Shown here: piece by piece, positions 11,461 to 22,500 of the stretch
Layout: each line of letters opens with the position of its first letter
Numbering within the stretch: position 1 is the stretch's first letter
Assembly (NCBI GenBank): GCA_009746045.1
Contig: RPFO01000911.1
Coordinates: 1-64,000, forward strand
DNA length: 64,000 bases
Direction of reading: 5' to 3'
Source of the DNA: Mesostigma viride
Taxonomy: Eukaryota; Streptophyta; Mesostigmatophyceae; Mesostigmatales; Mesostigmataceae
Notes under the pieces: model-generated
What the model was told of the DNA's origin: nothing
What the model saw: only the letters and a program-made list of their open reading frames with translations
Database searches by the model: none
Position numbers and translations under genes: made by a program

Positions 11461-12309
11461 TAAGAAGAAGGGCGTATATCCATGCGCAGCTTGGGGACAA
11501 TTGTTGAGGGAGAACTCTACCAAACATAAATAATCCTCCCAATCACTACCCGAGCCATTAACATAGTGCCTAAGCGCTTCTTCTACTACTCTATTAAGAC
11601 GCTCTACTAAATGAGAGGAGGAGGAGTGGTAGGCAGTACCGTAGGTAACCTTGGTACCGATGGCAGCGAAAAACTGCTGCCAAAAATCTGAGGTAAATAA
11701 TTTATCCTTATCACTAATAAACTGCCTACTCAATCCATGATATCTATATACATTATTGAGGTATAGGCGTGCGCAATCACGTGCGGTGAGTTCTAAAGGA
11801 CACGGCACAAGATGGCACATACGAGTAAAACGATCTATGAACACAAGGATTTGGGCATTGCCCCTATCATTCTTTCTAAAAGGTCCTACAAAATCCATCA
11901 TGATAGAATCCCAAGGCATGATAGGGTCAGGCAAGGTCCTAGGTTCTGCTATCTGTCCTACATTATTGGGTTTCATTTCCTGGCAAGATTGACAAGTTCT
12001 AACATACTCATCCACATCCTTATAAAGGGAAGGCCAGTAATAAGAGCGGGCTACTAGGTCCCGTACCCGTTTACCACCCTGATGAGCAGCTAAGTCATGC
12101 AACTCAAAGAGCAAGGAGGAGCGACAGATAGGAGGGACATACAGGCGCCATTGAGGGGGAGAATCTGCTATCTGCACATATAAAAACCCACCTACAAATT
12201 TACAAGGGTGCTTGCCTAATTGTTGGGGATGTGCAGCAATGGCAGCTAATGCTTCCGGCTCAGTGGCCGTAAATCTACTAATAAGGCGTTCAAGATCAGA
12301 GGTAGGCAT
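11450..12309 (-). pseudogene. Integrase catalytic region (Ty3/gypsy)
   Basis: Counting from the ATG at 12309, the zinc-binding HHCC motif is seen (H71, H76, C106, C109). The D,D-35-E core follows: D139 in M-M-D-F, D200 in F-I-S-D-K-D and E236 in H-L-V-E-R-L, with exactly 35 residues between the last two. The upstream join to RNase H needs two single bases (one in the C8 run near 12461-12468, one near 12385), and the downstream join to the chromodomain needs one. All catalytic residues are intact, so the copy may be younger than its broken frames suggest. Confidence 0.85.
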
Positions 12310-12418
12310 CGCTACAGAAGTATCCAGAACAGGTTTAAAGAGATCTCCTACCGCCTTGCCGAAGAGAAGGGGAGGTCCTAGGGGACTACGTTTTCATAAG
12401 ACTTTCCTGACCTAGTCG

Positions 12419-14800
12419 CTATATGGCTAAGCGGTATAGAAATTTTATTTTTCCCCTCCCCCCCACCGAGGCCACAGGAAGGGCCTCACACGGGAGAGAG
12501 AGTCCTACGTGAGAAAGGAGATCAGGCATGCGAACAGCTGTATGAAAGAGGTAGGCATAGGAATCATCATCAGGTAGTTCACCATAAGGGGTTACACCCA
12601 TAGTAGTAGGAACTAGAGTAGTATTGAGAACATCAAGGTCCTCGAAGAAGGAATAGTCTGCACGACGAGAGAGTGCATCTGGTACTATGTTATCTACACC
12701 CTTGACATACTGAAGTTTAAAAGGGGAAAACTGTGCTAAAAATTCCATCCAGCGCGCTTGCCGAGGGGTAAGGTTGGGTTGGGAGAGAAGATGGGTAAGG
12801 GGACGATGATCCGTTTGGATAACTAACCTATAAGGATCTAGCTCACAGGGTTCATTCAGGCAGACATCAAATTGAGCACCTTTAAGGAAGTGCTGCCACG
12901 CGTGGCAACAATACACCACAGCTAAGAGTTCCTGCTGGTGGACGGGATAGTTACGCTCCGCAGGGAGCATTGTCCTAGAGATATACTCAATTGGCTGTAA
13001 GCCCTGACCCTGATCCTGGAGAAGGACACCACCTATAGCTACTTTACTAGCATCTGTAGCCACAACAAAGGGTTTAGTAGTATCCGGTAGGATGAGTACA
13101 GGAGGGGAAAGGAGTAGGGATTTTAGGCACTGAAAAGCAGACTGACACTCACTACTCCAAACAAAGGGGATATCCTTCTTTAATAAATGATTAATAGGGG
13201 CTGCTATAGTTGCGAAACGCGGGATAAAACGCCTATAGTAAGAAGCAATTCCTAGGAAACTACGTACACCTTTAACGTCGGTAGGAGTAGGCCATTCCTG
13301 AATTGACTTAGTTTTATCCGGGTCGGTAGCGACCCCGGCATCTGACAGAACGTGCCCTAAAAATGGGACACTCCTACCCGAACGCACTTTAGCACGGCGC
13401 GCCCACAAAGAATTTTCAGCCATTATTTCTAATACTTTCTTTAAATCACGTAGGTGCGTTTCAAAATCAGGAGAGTAAATAAGAATATCATCTAAGTAAG
13501 CTTGAGCACAAGAACGGTCATGCTCAGATAAAGAAACAGAGGAGAAGGAGGGATCCTTTAGATCAGAGGACACCTGAGGAAGATGAGAATTTCCCATAAC
13601 AGGTCTAAGCACTTCATTCATTAACATTTGAAAAGAGGCAGGCGAGTTACAGAGTCCCATAGCCGCTACTCTAAACTGGTAATGACCAAAAGGGGTAGCA
13701 AAGGCGGTTTTATGGCAATCCTCAGGAGCTATCCGCAACTGCCAAAAACCATCCGCACAATCCAGTACTGTGAAACAAGTGGAACCTTTAACCTTATTAA
13801 ATATATCATCAATACGAGGTAGAGGGTATTTAGATTTCACAGTAATATCATTCAACTTCCTATAATCAGTAACTAGGCGAAACTTGCCATTTGGCTTAGG
13901 AACTAACAGGACACCAGCTGAGTAGGGGGAGTTACTAGGCTCTATCAATCCTGCTTCTAATAATGACACTAAAATCTGTTTTAGTTCCTTTAACTCGGTA
14001 GGGCCCATTCTATACATCGGAGAGTGCGTAGGAACTGCACCGTCCTTGATAACTACACGGTGTAAAACAGAACGAGGAGGAGGATAAGAAGGAGTCTTTT
14101 CTTCAAATACTTTTGAGGAATCTATCACAGCCATGTATCTTACTATTTCATTTTCAGTAAATCCTACTCCTATTGTATCCACTGTATTTACATCTATATC
14201 CACACTATTATTAGTGATAGGTATCTCCTGTACTTCTAACTGAAGGAACATACATAATAGGTATCCATTTTGCTTTAATTCAGAACGTAATTCGTCATTT
14301 GACATTAATACTTCAGGTATAGGTCTTACAGGAGGATCAACAGGTGTAGGAGGAGTAATATCTACCAAGGATAAATTTTCCAATCTATAATGACGTTCAG
14401 GTACCCAGTAAGAGCTATCTGGAAACCAAATGACCATGGTATCATAATTAATAGTAATCTTATTATCCTGGTGCCAATCTAATCCTAGTAATACATCAGC
14501 GGTAGTGATAGGGCCTATAGTGGCCGTCAGGTTGACAGTACGTCCTTGTATAACCATGGGAAGGGACACCGTACCCGGGGAATGACTGGTGCGACCATCA
14601 GCATAATGAACAGTAACGGGTTTGGTGTGAGGGGTAGGGACTAGTCCTAAACGCCTAACTAGGGCCTCGCTCACAAAGGAGCTAGCCGCACCGCTATCTA
14701 CCAACACAGAGACATTCAAGAGTTCATCAGCATGCAAGAAGGGGTCTACAACAGTGTGAGGGACGGTTAAACCACCATTCAAGAACATAAGAGGACGCAC
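12419..14800 (-). CDS. Retropepsin, reverse transcriptase and RNase H (Ty3/gypsy pol)
   Basis: An open frame of 793 codons. The aspartic protease lies at the N-terminus with the D35-S-G37 active site and a later L-L-G-L-D-W motif. The reverse transcriptase follows, with R-L-V-T-D-Y-R-K-L-N, the palm Asp in T-V-L-D-C-A-D-G-F-W and the Y-L-D-D box near residue 434. RNase H starts near V-V-A-T-D-A-S-K (about residue 577). The order is diagnostic of Ty3/gypsy. The first codon is GTG in context, so it was probably translated as part of a gag-pol polyprotein: two single-base restorations between 14940 and 14850 would fuse it to gag. Confidence 0.92.
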   Translation of the reverse strand: MRPLMFLNGGLTVPHTVVDPFLHADELLNVSVLVDSGAASSFVSEALVRRLGLVPTPHTKPVTVHYADGRTSHSPGTVSLPMVIQGRTVNLTATIGPITTADVLLGLDWHQDNKITINYDTMVIWFPDSSYWVPERHYRLENLSLVDITPPTPVDPPVRPIPEVLMSNDELRSELKQNGYLLCMFLQLEVQEIPITNNSVDIDVNTVDTIGVGFTENEIVRYMAVIDSSKVFEEKTPSYPPPRSVLHRVVIKDGAVPTHSPMYRMGPTELKELKQILVSLLEAGLIEPSNSPYSAGVLLVPKPNGKFRLVTDYRKLNDITVKSKYPLPRIDDIFNKVKGSTCFTVLDCADGFWQLRIAPEDCHKTAFATPFGHYQFRVAAMGLCNSPASFQMLMNEVLRPVMGNSHLPQVSSDLKDPSFSSVSLSEHDRSCAQAYLDDILIYSPDFETHLRDLKKVLEIMAENSLWARRAKVRSGRSVPFLGHVLSDAGVATDPDKTKSIQEWPTPTDVKGVRSFLGIASYYRRFIPRFATIAAPINHLLKKDIPFVWSSECQSAFQCLKSLLLSPPVLILPDTTKPFVVATDASKVAIGGVLLQDQGQGLQPIEYISRTMLPAERNYPVHQQELLAVVYCCHAWQHFLKGAQFDVCLNEPCELDPYRLVIQTDHRPLTHLLSQPNLTPRQARWMEFLAQFSPFKLQYVKGVDNIVPDALSRRADYSFFEDLDVLNTTLVPTTMGVTPYGELPDDDSYAYLFHTAVRMPDLLSHVGLSLPCEALPVASVGGRGKIKFLYRLAI

Positions 14801-14912
14801 ACGTAGTGGTAGGGAAGATTCAGCTCCTACAGAGGTTATAAAAACAGGCAGGCAAAAATTTTATCTGGGGTACTATCTAAGGACCTGTCCAGGTTACCCC
14901 CGGCTGACAGGC

Positions 14913-15592
14913 CTACTGTTCCCCCTCCCCCCCCAAATCCATAGGAACTAACCCCGAAGAAGACCCTGGCGAAAAAGCCACTGCTGGAGGGTCACGAGGG
15001 AGCGAAGAGGGTGCGGGAGCCTGATTATCATAGGGGAACCCTGGGGATCCTGTCTGCACAGCATTCAGCCTACTAGGGGTAGCTGAAGGAATGCGTCCTG
15101 AAGTAGGACGAATAGGAGCACGCTGAGGGGTACGAGGAGGGCGAGCGTCGGGATGAGGGGGAGCACCCGAAAGGAACTTGGGGCACTCACGTTTAAGATG
15201 ACCTACTTCCTTACAATGATAGCATGTGATATGAGAGACATCAAGGGCTGAAAGGTCAGTAACACAGATATCTAATTCTTCTACATAGGAGTTCTCCTCC
15301 TCAGGGGTAAGGATAATATTATTAATACGGGAACGGGTAGGAAGAGAAGGGGTGGTGAAGAAATCTGCTACACGCAAGAGATGCTGGCGCACATGCTTGA
15401 GGGGCAGATCAGTAAAACGGTAGGCAGAGAACTGGCGCTTGACTTCACGTAATAAGGGTCTACTGAGGCCTTGGAGGAAGCGAGCACGTACTTCTGCACC
15501 CGACAAATCCCTAATTCGTACCATCTGAGCATCAAACTCTTTCATATACTCCTTAAATGATTTAGTACCCTGCTGCAAGCAGAGTGCAATCA
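14913..15592 (-). CDS. Gag, C-terminal part with zinc knuckle (Ty3/gypsy)
   Basis: This part carries the retrotransposon gag (UBN2/gag-like) core, S-F-K-E-Y-M-K-E-F-D ... A-R-F-L-Q-G-L. A CCHC zinc knuckle C-Y-H-C-K-E-V-G-H-L-K-R-E-C (residues 124-137 of this segment) is followed by a basic Pro-rich tail. It is the downstream half of gag; the upstream half lies at 17177-18270 and is separated by a 1580-bp TIR element. Removing that element and one TA joins the halves in frame. It ends at TAG 14913 in a G-run where pol would continue if one base were added. Confidence 0.88.
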
Positions 15593-15594
15593 TA

Positions 15595-17174
15595 CGCCGT
15601 ATAATACGGTATAATACGGTATAATACGTAATACGCTGGCTTTGAGCGTATGATTTTTCATACGTAATACGTTTTAGCGCATAATGACGTATTATACCGT
15701 ATTATACCGTATAATGCCGTGTTTTCCGCGTTTTTTTTACGTTTTGCGCGGCTAGGATGCCAGAACGACAGGGCAACGATTTGAAGCAACAGATTTCGTA
15801 TCTCTACTAAGTACTGACCCGTCTGAACTTTCACAATTCGACGCGATCTTATTTTGAAATTGTGGTGCACAGTGCGCGCACCGTGCGGAGGTGGCCATGG
15901 CGACGTGCGTTCCGTTAAAATATGGCTAATCCGGCGGGCGACAGGCGAAAAAATTAAGCCGATGGTTAAAAGTGATGTTCTATTATGATGTTTCATAGCA
16001 AGATCTGCACTATTTGCAAATTCGCTGCCTTTGTTGTTACAGATTTGCACGGGGGTCTCATCCAACAATTTGGCCGCGATGAATAATCTAGCATGTGTGC
16101 CTGCGACGGTAGAACTCGATATTCGTGGGTTATTTTGATGCAGCAAGAGCCGTTTAGTAACGGACACCATGAAAATAACCTAAGCATCTTCGATCTGCGG
16201 CCATTTCCTGTCATTTCTAAAATGATTTCGTTCAGGCCTGCGCGATCCGCGGTTTATCCATCCATGGCTGGCTGGCTTTTCTTGCGCGCCTGGGTAGGAA
16301 ATAATGCCGGCCGTGGTACGTTGATTTGCCGCATGTCACCGCCCAGTCTGTTTGCGCTCTTAATGAACCTGGCATGAAACTTTTTGCGCCGTTTCTGGGC
16401 TTTTCTTGCTATTTTGTTCTCCACTTGTTGCAGTTGTGCTATCAGATTTTCCGCAGCTTTCAATGGTTTTCCTTACGCTGCGTATGCCATGCTTCCTAAA
16501 GCTACCCAGAATTGATCGGGCAGTTATCTGGCTTTGCTACGCTTCCTGTATGGAGGTTTTCACACGGTAGACATTCTATATTGCGTAGTCAAGGACCCTA
16601 GCTGCCTGGGAGCGGCATCACCGTTGCAAGGAGCTGGCGAGCTCATAGACGCCTGTCATGCTCTTCAGCCTGCTGGAAAACAAGGTTGTTGTATGGAAGG
16701 TGAGAATATGTGAGTTACTTATTATCACATCCCCACCTGTTTAGCCATGTTTAACATGTTGGCCCCTTGCTGGCCCACTGCACGGTCCCCTAGTTATTGC
16801 TGGCCTTTTTACCATATATAATTACTTGCATCAAAGTGAAGGCACCCAAGTAAACATAACCAATATAAAGCCACATATATACAGTTATACACATACACAC
16901 AATTATGCATGCGCACGTTTACATTCTCAGTATTACATGCAATATATCGATCGTGTCCACAATATCCACCGTATAGAGTATAGCCGAGGGTAGGGCAACC
17001 TTGGATTATGTCCAAAACAGTGTTAAAAACATGTGGATTGATGGTGGGTGTCTTAAAATGTGTAAAATCAGAGTATTCTGAGTGTGTCCGTACGAAAACG
17101 TATAATACCGTATTATACCGTATTATACCGTATTATTCATTATACTCCACCGTGACCGTATAACGCGTATAACG
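15595..17174. mobile_element. 1.58-kb TIR element inserted in gag, TA target duplication
   Basis: Flanked by TA at 15593-15594 and 17175-17176. The ends are related inverted sequences (CGCCGTATAATACGG inward from 15595; CGTTATACGCGTTATACGG inward from 17174), followed on both sides by tandem palindromic CGTATAATACCG/CGGTATAATACG blocks (15597-15720 and 17098-17136). Deleting 15595-17174 plus one TA restores an uninterrupted gag frame, strong support for these exact borders. The interior has a 170-codon minus frame (16170-15658) and shorter frames with no domain I recognise and no visible transposase, so it is probably non-autonomous. It shares end style and target with the 7-kb element. Confidence 0.75.
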
Positions 17175-17176
17175 TA

Positions 17177-18270
17177 CGATTGCACTCTGGCTGCAAGGTA
17201 CCAAAGGCTAATCTATCCTGCCAATCTGAATCAGGAGGGACTAAATGGTTCTCTAAACGCTTAAACAATTCTGCGACAGAGTTAGGGTAGGCATGAGAGG
17301 CCAAAGACTCACACTGAATGAGGTTAGCAAGCTCAGGAGTAATACAGGTTGTGAGATAGTGAGGAACTAATACAGCATCAGAAAGACGCCATCTATTATG
17401 GTTCTGCCACGACTCCGTGTTCTGTGTAAGCAACATAATAAAGGTGAAAAACTGTTGAGGGGTAGACTTGACATCCAGCTTGGGAAGGTTAGCAAAGAGG
17501 GGAAGAGCAGGGGGCTTAGGGGGATTAGAAGAGTCAGTTTTTCCCATAGGGCCACTATCTTCCACTGCTACATAAGCGGGATAGAAGGAAGGAAGAGGAA
17601 AAGTCTTGGGTAGGGATCTAGACGGGGCCACCGTTTCAGGCTGGTGCCCATAAGAGAAGGGGACAGTATATTGCTCACGAAGAGAGGAATAGGCAAAATG
17701 ATCATAATTTCTGTCATCTAAGGGCATGGTGCTGAAATCACTATTAACTTCTAAATCAGCCACACGGGTAGGGACCTGGGCTGCCTCATAGGCCGTCTCA
17801 GGGTAGGACCAGGAAGCAGGTGGATAAAAGGGAACTGCACTAGGGCGCCCAGAAGGACCGACAGGGGCAGAGGCACGACCCGTGTTAAGAGCAGGCATGG
17901 AAGGAACAGGGTGGGAAGGAGGCCTAAAAACATTGTTAGTTAGTGAGGACCTGCTGGAGGGTTGAGCCAAGGTTGCAGGAGGGGCAGGGGCCTGGTTCAG
18001 GGTAAGGGAAGGGTCATCACTAAATCTGACTTGCATACGTTGACGTTGTTCATAGGTAGGAGGGGTAAGTGAGGGACGACGGCGACCATCAGCAAGAGGA
18101 GAAGGAGGTGAGGCACGAAGATTACCTTGAGGAGTGAGATGGTGCACCGTTTCAAGTGAGTCCCGTCGGTTACCACGATTGTTGTTATGGTTGTTAGTAT
18201 TATTATTATTATTACTCATAGTAGGAGTATTGGTAGGTATAGGCGACATGTTACCACCCACTGGATCCAT
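17177..18270 (-). CDS. Gag, N-terminal part (Ty3/gypsy)
   Basis: From the ATG at 18270 the protein starts with an Asn-rich low-complexity stretch, then a Pro/Ser-rich region. After that comes a more structured part (P-L-F-A-N-L-P-K-L-D ... F-F-T-F-I-M-L-L-T-Q ... L-F-K-R-L-E-N-H-L) typical of a gag matrix/capsid region. It is cut after F-G-T-L-Q-P-E-C-N by the inserted TIR element; the annotated frame runs about 12 codons into that element before a stop. The identification rests on position directly upstream of the zinc-knuckle part with an in-frame join. Confidence 0.75.
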
Positions 18271-18396
18271 TTTTGTTTAAGTAAATGACCAGGATTCTAA
18301 CTGAAAGCAACAAGGATAGAGGACAAGGCCTAATATAAGGCAAGGAAAGAAAAGAAAAAGATTTTAATGGCTTATAAAAGAAAGGAACAATTTAAA

Positions 18397-18789
18397 TCAA
18401 TCCTTTTTAACAACAGTAATGGATAGGGAACCGAATTCTAAGGTGAGAGGAGTATCTAAGCTAGATGAGGATGCAGCCCTCTTAGGGGGAGACGAAGGAG
18501 GGGTAGCAAAATCTAGAGCTTCTACAGGAGGGCGACCATGAGGAGTAGAACGTACGTGTAGGCCTAGATCTGATACGCTATGGTCTATAAGGAATTGTTG
18601 AGCTTCCTCGAAGGTAACAAATTTCTTATACCTAATTACATTATATGTACGGTTTTGCACTATCTTCCTAGCATCTGACCAAGAGAGGAAAATGGCTGAC
18701 CATTGAGGGGTAATAACTACGTAATACTTAGCTAAACTATTATCACTAGATGAATGGGAAGGCGCAGTAAAAACACGACGTTGACTCAT
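18397..18789 (-). CDS. Small ORF with caulimovirus viroplasmin / RNase H1 N-terminal-like domain
   Basis: This 130-residue product carries, at about residues 20-68, the pattern K-Y-Y-V-V ... A-I-F-L-S-W-S-D-A-R-K-I-V ... I-R-Y-K-K-F-V-T-F-E-E-A-Q-Q-F-L. It matches the small hybrid-binding fold found at the N-terminus of eukaryotic RNase H1 and in caulimovirus protein VI (YYVV...W..c......g..yKkF.t.eeA..FL). The rest is a Ser/Pro-rich tail. It lies 126 bp upstream of gag on the same strand, so it reads as the first ORF of the retrotransposon. A role in binding RNA:DNA hybrids during reverse transcription is inference from the fold. Confidence 0.7.
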   Translation of the reverse strand: MSQRRVFTAPSHSSSDNSLAKYYVVITPQWSAIFLSWSDARKIVQNRTYNVIRYKKFVTFEEAQQFLIDHSVSDLGLHVRSTPHGRPPVEALDFATPPSSPPKRAASSSSLDTPLTLEFGSLSITVVKKD

Positions 18790-19560
18790 GATAACTCACC
18801 TGGCGTGTCTTGTGGTGTCAAGCTAGACGAGGTAGGGGTAGGCGACTTAGCTGGACGATCTGGATCACCGAAAGAAGAAGGAGGGCGGAAGTTTCCAGCT
18901 CTCGTCCTAAGTCAGCGGCCGGATATTCCAGCGCTCGTCCTAACACAGCGCCCCGTAACTCTGCGGGTGCGGCCGTCTAATAAAGCAGCAGCACAAGGAA
19001 AAAGGTGTAGGTACTGCGACGCTAATCGTCTCCGAACAGTAATACTCCCGGGGGGGCCCACAATCAATCTACAATACCCATGCCAAATTTTATTACTTGA
19101 GGAGACGCCATTTCAACAAATACATGACAATTGATGCTCATTGTGAATGCGTTTCCACATGAAATCATTACCATTTCATGCAATTTGGTCACTGGTGCGC
19201 TTTCCGCGTGCACTTTTCATTACTAGATTGCTTAAATTTATTAAAATTTATTAAAATTTATTAACATTTATTAAAATTTATTCAAGTCGGGGTAAAATTG
19301 GCTGTTTTTGTCATAGTGTCATGCACTCGGAGGGTAAGCAAGTGAGACAAGTTGTAGATTATTTACAATTGCACAACCCTCTCCACGACCCCGCTAGTTC
19401 TATTTATAGAACGAATTATAATTATTGCCAAAATTGTGCACAAGCCTGTGCACAACCCAACCAGTAATTCCCACTTGAACTTTGAATATTCAAGTGAATG
19501 CTCTGGAGACAGATGTACAGATCGATGTTTACAAATGTACACGAGTTCAGATCAAGCTAT
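18790..19560. other. Intergenic region, AT-rich short repeats, no gene seen
   Basis: Upstream of the retroelement's first ORF a short open stretch (S-P-T-P-T-S-S-S-L-T-P) with a donor-like CAG/GTGAGT lies at about 18800-18860. Around 19226-19285, TTATTAAAATT-type 11-12 bp units repeat about five times. No LTR end pairing with 461-1033 could be found here, so the left border of the Ty3 element on this side is unresolved. Confidence 0.4.
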
Positions 19561-22500
19561 CTAACTACCTACTAACAGGCGTTTCTTTACAGGTGCCCGT
19601 CCGCTGGGCTTCTTTACACCCCCCTCCCGCACATCTGCGCCAGCCTTCCCTTGAGGTTTTCGTTTGCCCTGCCCTGCGGCTTGGTCTCCCCCCTTCTCTT
19701 GGAGTCGTGGGGAAGATCTGGTCGCTGGGGAAGATCTGGTCGCCAGGAACCCCTTGTCCATCCACCACTCCAAATACGTTCCCTCAGGTGGCTTGAAACA
19801 GTTCCGCATCTCGTCTTGTTGTACCTTGAAAATTATGTTGGGCATCGTCCCCTGCTCCCCATTAATCCAGATTCCCTTTTCGTCACACCCTTCTGCCCAA
19901 AATTTAACGTACCACACGCCCGTTTTATCCACCTTTCGAACGACTCCATGCACCAGGAACGTGTCGACGTGGAAATCAGGCATGTGTGCCAGCTTCATTG
20001 GGTCTGCATTGAGTTTAGCCACCGAATCAGCAGCCCACGTGGGCTTCCACAACGTATCAAGGCGCTGGGATTGGTTCTTCCGATACTGGCAAAATTCACC
20101 GCCGTGCTTGCACAATACCGAAACCGGACATCCAACAGGCGAGCGGGGCACGACCCGTTTCCCCCCCCACACACCTTCCAGATTCTCCATCCACGGCTGC
20201 CAACTTGGTGGTGGCACTTTCTTGTCTAGTGGCTTGGGCTGGGTTGCGGTAACTGTGACACGTCTTTGTGGCGCTTCCTCAGGTTCCGATTCTTCCGATT
20301 CTTCCGAATCTTCCTCAAACCCTTTGGGTGGGCCGCCATGCGCGTCATCCTTTGGCGGCTCCTCTTCAGACTCGTCACCTGTGTGTGAGACAAGCAATGA
20401 CGAGCGGCGCAATTAGTTATCATTACAATCGCAAATCAAACTTGGGAATATGCAAACATCATAATTTAACCGACCATATTCACTCAGATTAACTTACCCT
20501 TTGACAGATGACTAGCCGTTGCTCTTGATCGAACGTGCCCGCCAGGCGAAAGGAGCTTTTTGCAGTAGTCGACGGCACGCCCCAACATCCCCCCCCCGAC
20601 GCCCCCGAATTCCCCTTCGAGCCTCCCTCCCCTCCCCCCCCTCCTTCCCCCCTTCCCCCGATGCGCCGGTCGACCCGCCCCCCTCTCCGCCCTTCCCCCC
20701 TTCCCCCGATGCGCCGGTTGACCCGCCCCCCTCTCCACCCTTCTCTCCCCCCCCTCTCCGCCCTTGGACCCGCCCCCCTCTCCGCCCTTTGACCCGCCCC
20801 CCTCTCCACCCTTTGACCCGCCCCCCTCTCCGCCCTTCGACCCGCCCCCCTCTCCGCCCTTCGACCCCCTCCCCTCTCCGCCCTTCTCTCCGCCCCCCTC
20901 TCCGTCCTTCGACCCCCTCCCCTCTCCGCCCTTCGACCCGCCCCCCTCTCCGTCCTTCGACCCGCCCCCTCTCCGCCCTTCGACCCCCCCCCTCTCCGCC
21001 CTTCGACCCGCCCCCCTCTCCGTCCTTCGACCCCCCCCCTCTCCGCCCTTCGACCCGCCCCCTCTCCGCCCTTCGAACCCCCCCCTCTCCGTCCTTCGAC
21101 CCGCCCCCCTTATCACCACCCTCATTCCCGCCCCCTCATCATCGCCGGCACCATCATCACCAACCTCCTCCCCATCATCACCCCCATGTGACCCGACATC
21201 CTCATCATCCCCCATTGAGACGTCTTCGGCCGAGGGGGTCTCCGAGGCGGCGCGCTTCCGGCGTTTCTTTTTGGTGCCAGCGCCTGCCGTCTCCAGCGGA
21301 CGCTTCTGGGCTGCACCCGCAATTTCCTTGCCCGAACGGCCGTTGGGATTGGAAATATCCTCCCCCTCAGGCCGCTTCCCAAGTACCTTCAGAAGGACCT
21401 TAAACCCATCCACCTGCTCCTTTGACCCAATGAAGATCACGGGTGGGTTGAAGAATCCCGTAAAATCGCCTAGGTACGACGACCAGGCGTCCTTCACACC
21501 ATTGAAATCTCCACAATCCTTCGCCGCCTTCCAGTCCCTTTTCTCCACCCACGCACCCGTTCGACCCTTCAACAATTCCTCATCATTCCACAGCTTCGCG
21601 TGGTGTTCCAAATTCAGCAGCCATATCCCATTCTTGATATCCGGCTGGTTCACCCCCCCCTTCCTCTTCACAACAAATTCGAACCCCTCCATTGCATTAA
21701 GTACCACTTGAGCCAACCGTGTCGGCCCATCGCTTTTCTCCCACGCGAAAGTCTTCATCATGAACTCACAGGTCGTGTCCCCGTCAGACCCGTAAACTTT
21801 CTTAGAAATCCACGGGCCCTGCTGCTCGATTTCGGATGCCAGCTCCTCCGACCCAAACTTCCGCGGGGGTTCCCGCTTCTCCCCCACCTTTTTTTGGCGA
21901 CCCGACTGGACGTCCTCTGCCTCCGCATGTTCGGCTTGGCCTTCCTCCGGCACAGCCCCCGTCACCGCCACAGCCCCCGCCACAGGCTGTACGGGTTGGG
22001 GCACCACAGCCTGTTCGGTTGGGGGTTCGGGCGCAATCAGGACCCACCATTTCGTTTCCTCCTTGTGGGTCGTCCAAAAATTCGTCCTCTCCAGCAGTGC
22101 AAGTGGGAAGGTGGAATCGTCCCTCCCCGTTGGCCTGATAACCGCCCTTAGTCTCTTGGCAGCTACAGCGACCGTATCGGCCACCCTCTCAAGGGCGCTG
22201 TCGGCTTCCGAAGGCTGCATCGGCAACCAGCCGAGGTGGCGTGGTTCGGGGTATTTCCCCAAATCGCGGTTGTAGATCAGGAAAAGCTGGACAATCACCT
22301 CGCAGAAGATCTTGGCCATGTATGTCAGGTCATACAAGCACTGAGGAGGAACGTGTTTGGCCTTCACGGTTGCCATGATAGACGGCCAGAATCGAAAGCG
22401 GGCTAGACTCCTCCACCCTTCCTGTTTGATCCCCCCCCCTTCCTCATCACCCTTCCCTCCCCGTCCAGCTTGTCCGCTGCCACGATGTCCAGAAACTCTG

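Larger units (their letters stand above)
461..18789 (-). mobile_element. Ty3/gypsy chromovirus-type LTR retrotransposon, nested and frame-broken
   Basis: On the minus strand the order is: a small ORF with a viroplasmin-like domain (18789-18397), gag with a zinc knuckle (18270-14913), retropepsin, reverse transcriptase and RNase H (14800-12419), integrase (12309 to about 11450), chromodomain (to 10784), an additional ORF (10709-8564) and a candidate 3' LTR (1033-461). Protease before RT and integrase after RNase H is the Ty3/Metaviridae order, and the C-terminal chromodomain marks a chromovirus. TIR elements at 1563-8560 and 15595-17174 are nested in it. Domain boundaries between the coding blocks can be joined if one base is restored at each break, so the original coding was probably one long gag-pol frame. 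The 5' LTR was not found. Confidence 0.8.

Noticed and set aside
15658-16463. 170-codon and 70-codon minus frames inside the 1.58-kb TIR element as a transposase
   Set aside because: No catalytic acidic residues, zinc finger or known motif could be seen. Left as unrecognised interior.
15581-17186. A TGCA target duplication with AGAGTGCAATC/GATTGCACTCT flanks for the gag insertion
   Set aside because: Removal with TGCA leaves gag out of frame, whereas TA borders restore it exactly; the longer inverted flank similarity is coincidence with gag sequence.
18790-19500. 5' LTR of the Ty3 element
   Set aside because: I searched for a copy of 461-1033 ends (TGTTACG...CGTAACA) and found none. The upstream LTR is missing, diverged or outside what I can recognise.
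20519-21711. Plus-strand Pro-rich frames of about 300 codons
   Set aside because: They are the complement of the Gly/Lys/Glu repeat exon of the minus-strand gene, whose splice phases fit.
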